This document shows, piece by piece, positions 29,455 to 37,083 of a stretch of 64,000 bases of DNA (within the stretch, counting starts at the first letter, position 1; the number at the start of each line of letters is the position of its first letter). Made by a program: the position numbers and the translations under genes. The notes below the pieces were generated by a model, which searched no databases, was not told the origin of the DNA, and saw only the letters and a program-made list of their open reading frames with translations. The DNA is from Streptomyces microflavus (GTDB lineage: Bacteria; Actinomycetota; Actinomycetes; Streptomycetales; Streptomycetaceae): contig NZ_BMUG01000018.1 in NCBI RefSeq assembly GCF_014650075.1, forward strand, positions 1-64,000. Direction: 5' to 3'.

Positions 29455-29490
29455 ATGCATCTGACTGTGCTTCCGCCGCCTGCCGCCTAG
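29455..29490 (+). CDS. Putative 11-residue leader peptide with Pro-Pro-Pro
   Basis: ATG at 29455 opens an 11-codon frame, MHLTVLPPPAA, stop. TTGTCC at 29418-29423 and TAGTGT at 29442-29447 form a Streptomyces-like promoter with an 18-base spacer; the expected start of transcription falls on the ATG, so the peptide would be leaderless. Three consecutive prolines stall ribosomes when EF-P is limiting. It lies 115 bases before an EamA gene. Inference from sequence only. Confidence 0.4.
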   Translation: MHLTVLPPPAA

Positions 29491-29566
29491 CGCGGGCGGC
29501 CACTCCTGACGAAGACCGGGCTCGGGCAGTCCCCGAGCGGTTCGTCGCTGCCCGCGTGCGGAGTCG
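29491..29566 (+). promoter_or_regulatory. Possible attenuator in the EamA leader
   Basis: CGGGCAG near 29533 can pair with CTGCCCG near 29557. The overlapping GCCCGCG can instead pair with CGCGGGC directly after the leader-peptide stop. Two mutually exclusive foldings next to a stall-prone peptide are what a ribosome-mediated attenuator needs. Confidence 0.35.
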
Positions 29567-29605
29567 AGCGACCACCATCCCGTCTTCCTCCTCTGGAGCG
29601 GTCAT

Positions 29606-30571
29606 ATGTCTGTTCCCGTTGTTCCCGCGCTGCCCGTCGGGCGGAGCCTGCTGTATCTCGTCATCGCCGGAGTCGCCTGGGGGACCGCCGGTGCGGCAGC
29701 CTCGCTGATCTTCCGGGTCAGCGATCTCGGTCCCCTCGCCCTGTCCTTCTGGCGCTGCGCCGGCGGCCTCGTCCTGCTGGCGGGGGCGCTCGCCGTACGT
29801 CCCCGGCGCGCACCCCGGCAGCCCGAGCCCCGGCGTCGCCGGCTGCTGCGCATCCTCGGCACGGGGGTCGGTCTCACCGTGTTCCAGAGCGCGTACTTCG
29901 CGGCCGTCGAGGTCACCGGCCTCGCCGTGGGCACCGTCGTCACGCTCGGTGCCGGGCCCGTCCTGATCGCCGTGGGCGCACGGCTGATGCTCGGCGAACA
30001 CCTCGGCCGGGGCGGCCTGGCCGCCGTGACCGGGGCGCTGACCGGTCTGGCCGTGCTGGTCCTGGGCGGTGAGGGCGGCGACGTGGTCCCGGCCGGGGTG
30101 CTGCTCGCGCTGCTGTCCGCCGCCGGATACGCGGCGATCACCCTGCTCACCCGGTGGCTCGGGCGGGACGGCGGCGGCGGTGACGCGACGGTCACCAGCG
30201 CCTGGGCGTTCGGCATCGGGGCGGTGGGGCTGCTGCCCATGGCCGTGGCCGAGGGCCTCGTGCCGCACACCGCCGAGACGGGACAGGTGCTGTGGCTGCT
30301 CGTCTACGTGGCGGCGGTGCCCACCGCGCTCGCGTACGCGCTGTACTTCGCCGGGGCCGCCGCAGTCCGCTCGGCCACCGTCTCCGTCATCATGCTTCTG
30401 GAGCCGGTGAGCGCCGCGCTCATCGCGGTGACCGTCCTGCGGGAGCGCCTGACGGCGGCCACCGTCGTCGGAACGCTGCTCCTCCTGGCCGCCGTGGCCG
30501 GGCTGGCCCTTGCCGAGGCGCGGGGCGCCGCGGTCACGCGCCGGCGGGAGGCCGAGCCGGTGGCGGTGTAG
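29606..30571 (+). CDS. EamA (DMT superfamily) transporter 2
   Basis: A 321-residue exporter-like protein with ten helices in two repeats (YLVIAGVAWGTAGAAASLIF, ATVSVIMLLEPVSAALIAVT). It resembles RhtA-type amino-acid/metabolite exporters in length and repeat placement; the substrate is unknown. It begins at the ATG at 29606, after the putative leader peptide and attenuator, and ends at a convergent terminator. Confidence 0.87.
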   Translation: MSVPVVPALPVGRSLLYLVIAGVAWGTAGAAASLIFRVSDLGPLALSFWRCAGGLVLLAGALAVRPRRAPRQPEPRRRRLLRILGTGVGLTVFQSAYFAAVEVTGLAVGTVVTLGAGPVLIAVGARLMLGEHLGRGGLAAVTGALTGLAVLVLGGEGGDVVPAGVLLALLSAAGYAAITLLTRWLGRDGGGGDATVTSAWAFGIGAVGLLPMAVAEGLVPHTAETGQVLWLLVYVAAVPTALAYALYFAGAAAVRSATVSVIMLLEPVSAALIAVTVLRERLTAATVVGTLLLLAAVAGLALAEARGAAVTRRREAEPVAV

Positions 30572-30577
30572 CGGGCA

Positions 30578-30612
30578 GGGGCCTGGAGCCCGGTGTCGAG
30601 GCTCCGGGCCCC
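30578..30612. terminator. Bidirectional terminator
   Basis: GGGGCCTGGAGCC pairs with GGCTCCGGGCCCC (one G-T pair). It lies between convergent stops. Confidence 0.75.
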
Positions 30613-30634
30613 GCCTTCCTCCGGGTGGCCGGGA

Positions 30635-31354
30635 TCAGAGAGCGCGGAGGTAGTCCGGTACGCCGATGGCCGGGTCCAGGTCGTCCGCCGGGACCGGTGC
30701 CGCGTAGCCCCGGGTGAGCGGCACGATCCCGGTCCAGTGGGGGAGGGCGATGTCCTCCGGCTCGTCGTTGGGGCCGCCGGTGCGGACCTTCGCGGACACC
30801 TCGTCGAGGTCCAGCCGGATCACCGCCGTCGCGGCCAGCTCCTTGGCGTCTGCCGGGCGCGCGTCCCGTGAGCGGCCGGGAACGGCCTGGTCGACGATCG
30901 CGTCGAGGGCGATGCGCCGCTCCTCTGGGTCGGTCACAGCGGTGGCGGTGCCGTGGACCACCACGGAGCGGTAGTTCAGCGAGTGGTGGAAGGCGGACCT
31001 GGCGAGCACCAGGGCGTCGACATGGGTGACGGTCAGGCAGACCGGCAGACCGGGGTCCGCGGCCCGGGCGTTCCGCAGCGGCCGGGATCCGGTCGACCCG
31101 TGGACGTACAGGCTCTCCCCGACCCGGCCGAACATGGTCGGCAGCACGACCGGCGCCCCGTCCCGGACGAAGCCGAGGTGGCAGAGGTAGGTCTCGTCGA
31201 GTATCGAGTGGACCAGCTCGCGGTCGTAGGAGGCGCGCTCCTTGGCCCGGGTGGGGACCGTGCGGCCGGTGGGTGTGTAGGGGGCGGTGACGCCGGGGCC
31301 CGTGGTGCCGGGCGGTGCGGTGTCCTGCATGGCGTACTCCATTGCGGATCTCAT
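30635..31354 (-). CDS. Pyridoxamine 5'-phosphate oxidase-like FMN protein
   Basis: A flavin-binding split-barrel protein of up to 239 residues (LDETYLCHLGFVRDGAPVVL, MFGRVGESLYVHGSTGSRPL, SLNYRSVVVHGTATAVTDPE). Related stand-alone PPOX proteins act on B6 vitamers, F420-dependent substrates or heme. Several in-frame ATGs (31354, 31342, 31330) make the start uncertain. It is divergent from a MocR-type regulator with only 23 bases between starts; a palindrome in that gap points to joint control, and the pairing suggests B6 metabolism. Confidence 0.82.
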   Translation of the reverse strand: MRSAMEYAMQDTAPPGTTGPGVTAPYTPTGRTVPTRAKERASYDRELVHSILDETYLCHLGFVRDGAPVVLPTMFGRVGESLYVHGSTGSRPLRNARAADPGLPVCLTVTHVDALVLARSAFHHSLNYRSVVVHGTATAVTDPEERRIALDAIVDQAVPGRSRDARPADAKELAATAVIRLDLDEVSAKVRTGGPNDEPEDIALPHWTGIVPLTRGYAAPVPADDLDPAIGVPDYLRAL

Positions 31355-31366
31355 TGCACTAGTGCA
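31355..31366. promoter_or_regulatory. Candidate MocR operator
   Basis: TGCACTAGTGCA is a perfect 12-bp palindrome in the short gap between divergent genes. CATACT at 31365-31370 is a plausible -10 box, eight bases before the GTG of the regulator, so the regulator mRNA is probably leaderless. Confidence 0.6.
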
Positions 31367-31377
31367 TACTGTTGTTT

Positions 31378-32709
31378 GTGCTAGGAGAGTATCGGATCAG
31401 TGGGCGGCGCGCATCGGAAATTGCCGCCAGTGTGGAGCGCGGGGTCGGTTCCGGAGGCCTCGCGCCCGGTCATGTGCTGCCCCCGATGCGGGAGTTGGCC
31501 GCACGGCTGGAGGTCAACCCGAACACCGTGGCGGCCGCCTACCGGACGCTGCGCGAGCGCGGAGTGATCGAGACGGCGGGACGGCGGGGGAGCCGCGTGC
31601 GGCCGCGTCCGGCCAGTACCCCGCGCGGCTCCCTGCGCATCGAGGCACCGCCGGGCGTACGCGATCTGGGGGAGGGCAACCCCGATCCGGCCCTGCTGCC
31701 GTCGCTCGGCCCGGCACTCGCCGCGGCCGCCGCGATCGACGCCGGGCATCCGGGTCTGTACGGGGAAGTGTCCGTGGTTCCGGAGTTCGCCGCGTACGCA
31801 CGGGGGGCGATGGACGCCGACGGGGTGCCCGAGGGGCCGGTCGTGGTGACCTCCGGCGCCCTCGACGCCATCGAGCGGGTGCTCGCGGCGCACCTGAGGC
31901 CGGGCGACGCGGTGGCGGTGGAGGACCCGGGGTGGGGCAGTGTGCTCGACCTCGTACCGGCGCTCGGGCTGCGCGCCGTACCGGTCGGCGTGGACGACGA
32001 CGGGCCGCTGGTCGCGGACGTGGAGCGGGCGCTGAGGGCCGGGGCGAGGGCGCTCGTCGTCACCGACCGGGCGCAGAACCCGACCGGCGCCTGCGTGAGC
32101 GGGCGCCGCGTCGGGGAGCTGAAGGCCGTGCTCGCCCGCCACCCGGACGTGCTGCTGATCGAGGACGACCACGGCCACGCCATCGTGGACCTGCCGCTGC
32201 ACCCGCTGGCGGGCACCACGGACCACTGGGCGTTCGTCCGGTCGGCGGCCAAGGCGTACGGGCCCGATCTGCGGGTCGCCGTGCTCACCGGGGACGCGGT
32301 CACGGTCGACCGGGTCGCGGGCCGGCAACGGCTGGGCCCCGGTTGGGTCAGCCGGCTGCTCCAGCGTGCGGTGCTCCACCTGTGGACCTCCGACGCCGTC
32401 GACACCGCCGCCGTCGCGCGGTCCTACGCGGAGCGGCGTGACGCCCTCGTGCACGCCCTGGCCGAGCGCGGGGTGGTCGCCCGGGGGCGTAGCGGGATGA
32501 ACGTGTGGGTGCCCGTCAGCGATGAGACCGGGGCCATCGCCCGGCTGCTCCACGCGGGCTGGGCCGTGGCCCCCGGGGCGCGCTTCCGGATGGCCGCGCC
32601 CCAGGCGGTACGGCTCACCGTCTCCCCGCTGACGGCCGCGGACATCGGGCCTCTGGCGGACGCCGTGGCGGCGGCGGCCGGGCCCGCGCGGCCGGTGACG
32701 TACGGCTGA
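31378..32709 (+). CDS. MocR family regulator (GntR HTH plus aminotransferase domain)
   Basis: A 443-residue fusion. Residues 1-75 are a GntR winged helix (MRELAARLEVNPNTVAAAYR), and the rest is a class I/II aminotransferase fold that binds PLP; the Schiff-base lysine is Lys292 in RSAAKAYGPDLRVAVL. MocR proteins sense PLP or amino-acid adducts and often control B6 or transport genes. The adjacent PPOX gene fits a role in vitamin B6 control. The GTG at 31378 is preferred to the in-frame TTG at 31372. Confidence 0.88.
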   Translation: MLGEYRISGRRASEIAASVERGVGSGGLAPGHVLPPMRELAARLEVNPNTVAAAYRTLRERGVIETAGRRGSRVRPRPASTPRGSLRIEAPPGVRDLGEGNPDPALLPSLGPALAAAAAIDAGHPGLYGEVSVVPEFAAYARGAMDADGVPEGPVVVTSGALDAIERVLAAHLRPGDAVAVEDPGWGSVLDLVPALGLRAVPVGVDDDGPLVADVERALRAGARALVVTDRAQNPTGACVSGRRVGELKAVLARHPDVLLIEDDHGHAIVDLPLHPLAGTTDHWAFVRSAAKAYGPDLRVAVLTGDAVTVDRVAGRQRLGPGWVSRLLQRAVLHLWTSDAVDTAAVARSYAERRDALVHALAERGVVARGRSGMNVWVPVSDETGAIARLLHAGWAVAPGARFRMAAPQAVRLTVSPLTAADIGPLADAVAAAAGPARPVTYG

Positions 32710-32710
32710 A

Positions 32711-32820
32711 CAGCCTTGCCGTGCCGGCTGGTCAGGTCCGGCTGAGGGCACCCCGCCGTGCACCGCGTCAGGTCCGGTCCGAGGAGCCTTGCCGCGTACG
32801 GCGGTCAGGTCCGGCTGGGC
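32711..32820. repeat. Short partial tandem duplication at a gene end
   Basis: GTCAGGTCCGG occurs at 32731, 32767 and 32804, and AGCCTTGCCG at about 32711 and 32785. Units about 74 bases apart share 25 or more bases. The last unit covers the 3' end of the EamA gene at 32805, so the others look like duplicated copies of that gene end. Confidence 0.6.
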
Positions 32821-33872
32821 CGCTCCGTCCGGTCGCCTGCGGTACGGCCGCCTGCGGTACGGGCCCGTGCCGAGGGTGACGGGCGGCTCTGGGTGAGGGC
32901 CGCGCCCGCCAGGACGATCACCGCGCCCACCGGGGTGTTCCAGCTGAGCTGTTCGCCGAGCAGGGCCACACCCGCCGCGGTGGCGATCACCGGGATGAAG
33001 TAGGTGACCATCTGCCCGGTCGTCGGGCCGACCTCCTGGACCAGCCCGTACTGGAGCAGGACCGCCAGACCCGTGCCGAGTGCGCCGAGCGCCAGGACGG
33101 ACAGGGTCGGCAGCAGCGGGAACGTCTCCGGGGCCGAGGTGAACACCGGCGTCACCACGGCCAGTTGCAGCGTCCCGACGAAGAGCTGGCTGCCGGTGAG
33201 CGTCAGCGTCGACGAGCCGGTCCCGGCCAGCGTACGGCGGACGTAGATCCAGCCGACCGCGTAGCTGAACGAGGCCAGCAACGCCATCCCCGTACCGGGC
33301 AGGTCCAGGCCGGAGAAGCCCTGCCAGGCACCCAGCACCGTCAGCACGCCGAGGAAGCCGACGCCCAGCCCCGCGACGCGGCGGCGGGTCGGGCGGTCCT
33401 CGGAGAGGGCGACCACCGAGAGGGCCATGCCCCACAGGGGCGAGGTCGCGTTGCAGATGCCGGCGAGGGTGGAGGGGATGGTCAGCTCGGCGTACGAGAA
33501 GAGGGAGAACGGCAGCGCGTTGAGGAAGAAGGCCGCCACGGTGATGTGCCCCCAGGTCCGGGCCGAGCGCGGCAGCCGCTCGCGGCGCATCGCCATCGCG
33601 ACGGCCAGGACGGCGGTCCCGGCCAGCAGCCTGCCCAGCGTGACCTGGAACGGCGCGTACCCCTCGGTGCCCACCTTGATGAGCAGGAAGCTGAACCCCC
33701 AGATCAGGGAGAGCGCGGCGAACCGGATCCGCCAGTCCACGGCCGGGCGCGGAGCGGCGGGGGCCGGTGGGAGCGGAGCGGCGGGGCCGGGCGGGAGTGG
33801 GGGCACGGTCGCGGCCGGAGGGGCGGTGGACTGCTGGAGAGGGGCGGCGGGCTGCTGGCAGGGGACGCTCAT
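32805..33872 (-). CDS. EamA (DMT superfamily) transporter 3
   Basis: A 355-residue membrane protein with a Pro/Ala-rich N-terminal tail (about 45 residues) before ten helices (LSLIWGFSFLLIKVGTEGYA, ATSPLWGMALSVVALSEDRP). The conserved W-G-x-S-F of helix 1 and the E-R/D-R loop are those of the EamA family. The divergent LysR gene is its likely regulator. The stop lies within a small tandem duplication. Confidence 0.86.
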   Translation of the reverse strand: MSVPCQQPAAPLQQSTAPPAATVPPLPPGPAAPLPPAPAAPRPAVDWRIRFAALSLIWGFSFLLIKVGTEGYAPFQVTLGRLLAGTAVLAVAMAMRRERLPRSARTWGHITVAAFFLNALPFSLFSYAELTIPSTLAGICNATSPLWGMALSVVALSEDRPTRRRVAGLGVGFLGVLTVLGAWQGFSGLDLPGTGMALLASFSYAVGWIYVRRTLAGTGSSTLTLTGSQLFVGTLQLAVVTPVFTSAPETFPLLPTLSVLALGALGTGLAVLLQYGLVQEVGPTTGQMVTYFIPVIATAAGVALLGEQLSWNTPVGAVIVLAGAALTQSRPSPSARARTAGGRTAGDRTERPSRT

Positions 33873-33897
33873 GGCTCAACGATGACGAACAGCACTG

Positions 33898-33938
33898 CTT
33901 AGAACAAGCGAGAGTTTCTGCGTCCGTTCGCGTAGCAT
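33898..33938. promoter_or_regulatory. LysR-EamA divergent control region
   Basis: GCTTAGAACAAGC is an interrupted dyad (GCTT/AAGC) fitting a LysR T-N11-A box. TAGCAT at 33933-33938 ends seven bases before the LysR ATG, so that gene is probably leaderless. Confidence 0.45.
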
Positions 33939-33945
33939 CGCTTAC

Positions 33946-34869
33946 ATGTTGAATCTGGAGCGGCTGCGCACCCTGGACGCCCTCGCCCGGTACGGCTCGG
34001 TGAGCGGGGCCGCCGGGGGTCTGCATGTCACCACGTCGGCGGTCTCGCAGCAGATGGCCAAGCTGGAGCGCGAGGTCGGACAACAGCTGCTCGCCAGGAA
34101 CGGCCGCGGGGTCCGCCTCACCGACGCGGGCCGGCTGCTCGCGGATCACGCCGCGCGGATCCTGTCACAGGTGGAGCTCGCCCAGTCCGACATCGAGGCC
34201 CAGCGGGGCGAGGTGGTCGGCGAGGTGACGCTCTCCGCGTTTCCCACGGCAGCGCGCGGACTGCTGCCCGCCACGCTCACCGCCCTGCGCGCGGACCACC
34301 CCGAACTGCGGGTCCGGACCCGGGAGCTGGAGCCGGAGCAGGGGCTCCTGGCGGTTCTGCGGGGCGATGTCGACGTGGCAGTGGCGCTCGACTGGAGCAA
34401 CAAGCGGCTGCCCGTGCCCGGCGGCCTGACCAAGGTCGAACTCCTCGACGACGCACCGGACATCGCCATGCCCGCCGGGCATCCGCTGGCGGACCGGGCC
34501 GAGGTGGAGCTGGAGGACTTCGCACAGGACGAATGGGTCTCCTGGCCCGAGGGCGAATTCTGTTACGAATGGCTGATGTTCACCCTGCGCTCCCGGGGGA
34601 TCGAGCCGCGCATCTCCCACCTGGCCGGAGAGCACCACACGCAACTCGCCCTGATCGCCGCCGGGTTCGGGGTCTGCGTGGCGCCCCGGCTGGGCCGGGG
34701 TCCTGTCCCTGAGGGAGTCTCCCTGGTGCCGGTGCGGCAGACCATGCGCCGTCACATCCATGCCGTCTGGCGTACGGACGCCGACCGCCGCCCCTCGGTC
34801 CGCGCCGCCGTCGAGTCGCTGCGGGCGGCGGGGCGGCGCGTGGCGGCCGGGGCGCCCGCGGTGGGGTGA
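33946..34869 (+). CDS. LysR family transcriptional regulator
   Basis: A 307-residue LTTR with an N-terminal winged helix (LDALARYGSVSGAAGGLHVT, SAVSQQMAKLEREVGQQLLA) and a periplasmic-binding-type effector domain (VVGEVTLSAFPTAARGLLPA, LIAAGFGVCVAPRLGRG). It is divergent from EamA transporter 3 and probably activates it in response to a small effector. Its stop directly abuts the convergent PPOX stop. Confidence 0.9.
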   Translation: MLNLERLRTLDALARYGSVSGAAGGLHVTTSAVSQQMAKLEREVGQQLLARNGRGVRLTDAGRLLADHAARILSQVELAQSDIEAQRGEVVGEVTLSAFPTAARGLLPATLTALRADHPELRVRTRELEPEQGLLAVLRGDVDVAVALDWSNKRLPVPGGLTKVELLDDAPDIAMPAGHPLADRAEVELEDFAQDEWVSWPEGEFCYEWLMFTLRSRGIEPRISHLAGEHHTQLALIAAGFGVCVAPRLGRGPVPEGVSLVPVRQTMRRHIHAVWRTDADRRPSVRAAVESLRAAGRRVAAGAPAVG

Positions 34870-35343
34870 CTACCGTCCCGGCCCCGCGAGTTTGCGGAAG
34901 TCCCACGAGGTGATGGTCTCCGGGGTGAGCCGCAGCCAGGCGTGCCGCCCGTCGTGCGGCATCTCCGTCATCCCGAAGTACTTCGCCGGGAACAGCCGCT
35001 CCGGTACGTCGAGTCCGGGGCACGGCTCGCCCGTTCGCGGGGCCTCGCCGACGAACTCCGCCGTACCGGACAGCTCCACGCCGCGCAGTTCGTCGTACGC
35101 CTCCCCGTCGTCGACCACGACGGCGATCCTCGGGTCCGCGCGCAGCTGGGACCAGCGCAGGCTGCGGGTGATGGAGTACAGCCAGAGCGAGGAGCCGTCC
35201 CAGACGAACCAGAGCGCGCCGATGTGCGGAGCGCCGTCGGCTGCGAGCGTGGCGACCCGGCAGGTGCGCTGCTCGCCGAGGTAGGCGTCCCGCTCCTCGG
35301 GGGTCATCATGATCCGGCGGCCGCGTCGCTGGGTATCGGTCAT
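34870..35343 (-). CDS. PPOX-class flavoprotein (pyridoxamine oxidase-like, possibly F420-dependent)
   Basis: A 157-residue split-barrel protein (TCRVATLAADGAPHIGALWF, TRSLRWSQLRADPRIAVVVD, YDELRGVELSGTAEFVGEAP). Such small PPOX proteins bind FMN or F420; the cofactor cannot be decided here. The ATG at 35343 has GGGGAGGA upstream. It is the second PPOX protein in 5 kb and is divergent from the isochorismatase-fold gene. Confidence 0.82.
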   Translation of the reverse strand: MTDTQRRGRRIMMTPEERDAYLGEQRTCRVATLAADGAPHIGALWFVWDGSSLWLYSITRSLRWSQLRADPRIAVVVDDGEAYDELRGVELSGTAEFVGEAPRTGEPCPGLDVPERLFPAKYFGMTEMPHDGRHAWLRLTPETITSWDFRKLAGPGR

Positions 35344-35477
35344 GCGGTGTCCTCCCCTTGTCATCTGACGATGTGTCAGAAATCATGGGGGCTTCTTCCG
35401 TACGGCGCAATGCCGTTCGCCGTACGGAAGACGCAAGGAGCGGAACAGGCAGAAGCAGCAGACGGAGGAGGAGCGTT

Positions 35478-36146
35478 GTGGCATCCGCAGCATCCCAGGA
35501 ACGGCTCGCCGCGCTGCTGGCCCCCGCCACCACCGTACTGCTGACCGTCGAATGCCAGCAGGGGGTCGTGGGGCCGGACAGCGCCCTGCCCGAACTCGCC
35601 GGGGCCGCCCGCTCCTCGGGCGCGCTCGACAACATCGCCCGGCTGGTCGCCGCCGCCCATGAGGGCGGGGTCCAGGTCATGCACGCCGTGGCGGAGAGCC
35701 GCCCCGACGGACGCGGCGCCAACCGCAACGCCCGGCTCTTCCGCGCCGCCGCCCGGCTCCCCGTCCAGCAGCACGCCGGTACCACCGCCGTACGGGTCGC
35801 GGCGCCCATCCAGGTCGCGGACGAGGACCTCGTCGTACGCCGGCTGCACGGGCTCTCGCCGCTCGCCGGTACCGACGTCGACGCCCTCCTGCGCAACCTG
35901 GGCTGCCGCACGCTCGTCGTCACCGGGGTCTCGGCCAATGTCGCGATCCCCAACGCGGTGTTCGACGCCGTCAACCTCGGCTACACGGCCGTCGTCCCGT
36001 CCGACGCGATCGCGGGGGTGCCCACCGAGTACACCCCCGCCATGATCCGCAACACCCTCGCCCTGGTCGCCACCATCGCCACCACCGACGACATCCTGGG
36101 CCACTGGAAGGCGCCCCGCAGGCGGGCCGGGGCCACGCCGAGGTGA
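35478..36146 (+). CDS. Isochorismatase-fold protein lacking the catalytic triad
   Basis: A 222-residue cysteine-hydrolase-fold protein (TVLLTVECQQGVVGPDSALP, VVTGVSANVAIPNAVFDAVN, LGYTAVVPSDAIAGVPTEYT). Active relatives use Asp-Lys-Cys. Here the Asp position is Glu25 in VECQQG, the Lys position is Arg (VVRRLHGLS) and the Cys position is Ala156 in SANVAIPN. It is therefore unlikely to hydrolyse isochorismate or amides by the usual route. The GTG at 35478 has GGAGGAGGAG upstream, so the longer frame from 35358 is rejected. Confidence 0.78.
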   Translation: MASAASQERLAALLAPATTVLLTVECQQGVVGPDSALPELAGAARSSGALDNIARLVAAAHEGGVQVMHAVAESRPDGRGANRNARLFRAAARLPVQQHAGTTAVRVAAPIQVADEDLVVRRLHGLSPLAGTDVDALLRNLGCRTLVVTGVSANVAIPNAVFDAVNLGYTAVVPSDAIAGVPTEYTPAMIRNTLALVATIATTDDILGHWKAPRRRAGATPR

Positions 36147-36165
36147 CCGGGTGGGCTGGCCGGGG

Positions 36166-36612
36166 CTACGCCAAGGTGATCGAGTCGCCCGCCACCGAGA
36201 TCTCCCGCGTGGGCAGCGGCTGGGTGGCGGGTCCGCCGGTGGGGCTGCCGGTCGCCGCGTCGAACGTCGAGTTGTGGCAGGGGCAGGTGATGACGTTGTC
36301 CACAACGTCCTTGACCGCACAGCCCTGATGGGTGCACGTGGCCGAGAACGCCTTGAACTCACCGGCGCTCGGCTGGGTCACCACGACTTTCTGCGCGGCG
36401 AAGACGACCCCGCCGCCCTCGGGGATGTCCGCCGTTTTCGCCAGCACGGCCCCGCCCGCACCGCCGCTCCCCGGTTGCTCGACCGACTCCGCGCCCCCCG
36501 GCCCGTCCGACCCTCCGCAGGCGGTGAGTGCGGCGGCCGCTCCGGCCGCACCCACCGCCAGGACGACGGTGCGGCGTTCGAGGAGGGTCCGGCGCTCCTG
36601 GGCTGCGCTCAT
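36166..36612 (-). CDS. Rieske [2Fe-2S] lipoprotein
   Basis: A 148-residue exported iron-sulfur protein. The N terminus has a twin-arginine-like ERRTVVLAVGAAGAAAAL followed by a lipobox LTAC, so it is probably folded in the cytoplasm, exported by Tat and lipidated. The Rieske ligands are present: CTHQGC and CPCHNS with GGPATQPLP after. Such small soluble Rieske proteins are common in Streptomyces, with unknown electron partners. AAGGGAA precedes the ATG at 36612. Confidence 0.88.
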   Translation of the reverse strand: MSAAQERRTLLERRTVVLAVGAAGAAAALTACGGSDGPGGAESVEQPGSGGAGGAVLAKTADIPEGGGVVFAAQKVVVTQPSAGEFKAFSATCTHQGCAVKDVVDNVITCPCHNSTFDAATGSPTGGPATQPLPTREISVAGDSITLA

Positions 36613-36729
36613 CGTGGCAATTCCCTTCATCGGTATCCATGAATGTGTCCTGCTGCCATGGATACGGAGAGCGGGGCGCCGGTGTTCAGGGCGAGCCGTT
36701 GCCCGGCCGGCCGGGCTCGGGCGCTGCGG

Positions 36730-37083
36730 TCAGGGGTGCAGCAGCCGCTGCCAGTCCTCCGGGACCCGGTCGGACGGGCCGGGGGTCGGCTGGTCGGCCG
36801 GGTGGGCGTCCGGCGGGGTGAGTGCCGGGCCGGACTCGTACAGGTCGCCGGTGGCGAAGTTCCAGTACCACCCCTCGCCCGGTTCGAAGCTCTGTGCCAG
36901 CGGATGCCCGCTGGACTTCCAGTGAGCGGTGGCGTGCTGCCCGGGTGACGAATCGCAGCAGCCGACGTGCCCGCACTGGGCGCATCTGCGCAGGTGGAAC
37001 CACCAGCCGCCCGTCGTGTCGCAGTCAGCGCAGCCGCTGCCGCTGGGTGGGGTGCTCGGGTCGACTCCGTCGATCTCGGTCAT
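36730..37083 (-). CDS. UBP-type zinc finger protein
   Basis: A 117-residue protein with a ZnF-UBP domain: C and H ligands in CADCDTTGGWWFHLRRCAQC, GHVGCCDSSPGQHATAHWKS and GHPLAQSFEPGEGWYWNFAT. In eukaryotes this fold binds free ubiquitin C termini; bacteria have no ubiquitin, so the ligand is unknown. Its ATG overlaps the stop of the histidine kinase gene (ATGA), placing it as third gene of the signalling operon. Confidence 0.85.
   Translation of the reverse strand: MTEIDGVDPSTPPSGSGCADCDTTGGWWFHLRRCAQCGHVGCCDSSPGQHATAHWKSSGHPLAQSFEPGEGWYWNFATGDLYESGPALTPPDAHPADQPTPGPSDRVPEDWQRLLHP

Noticed and set aside
27330..29456. 708-codon minus-strand frame
   Set aside because: Only its last 70 codons (27330-27542) read like protein; the rest is antisense to the Clp-N and EamA genes.
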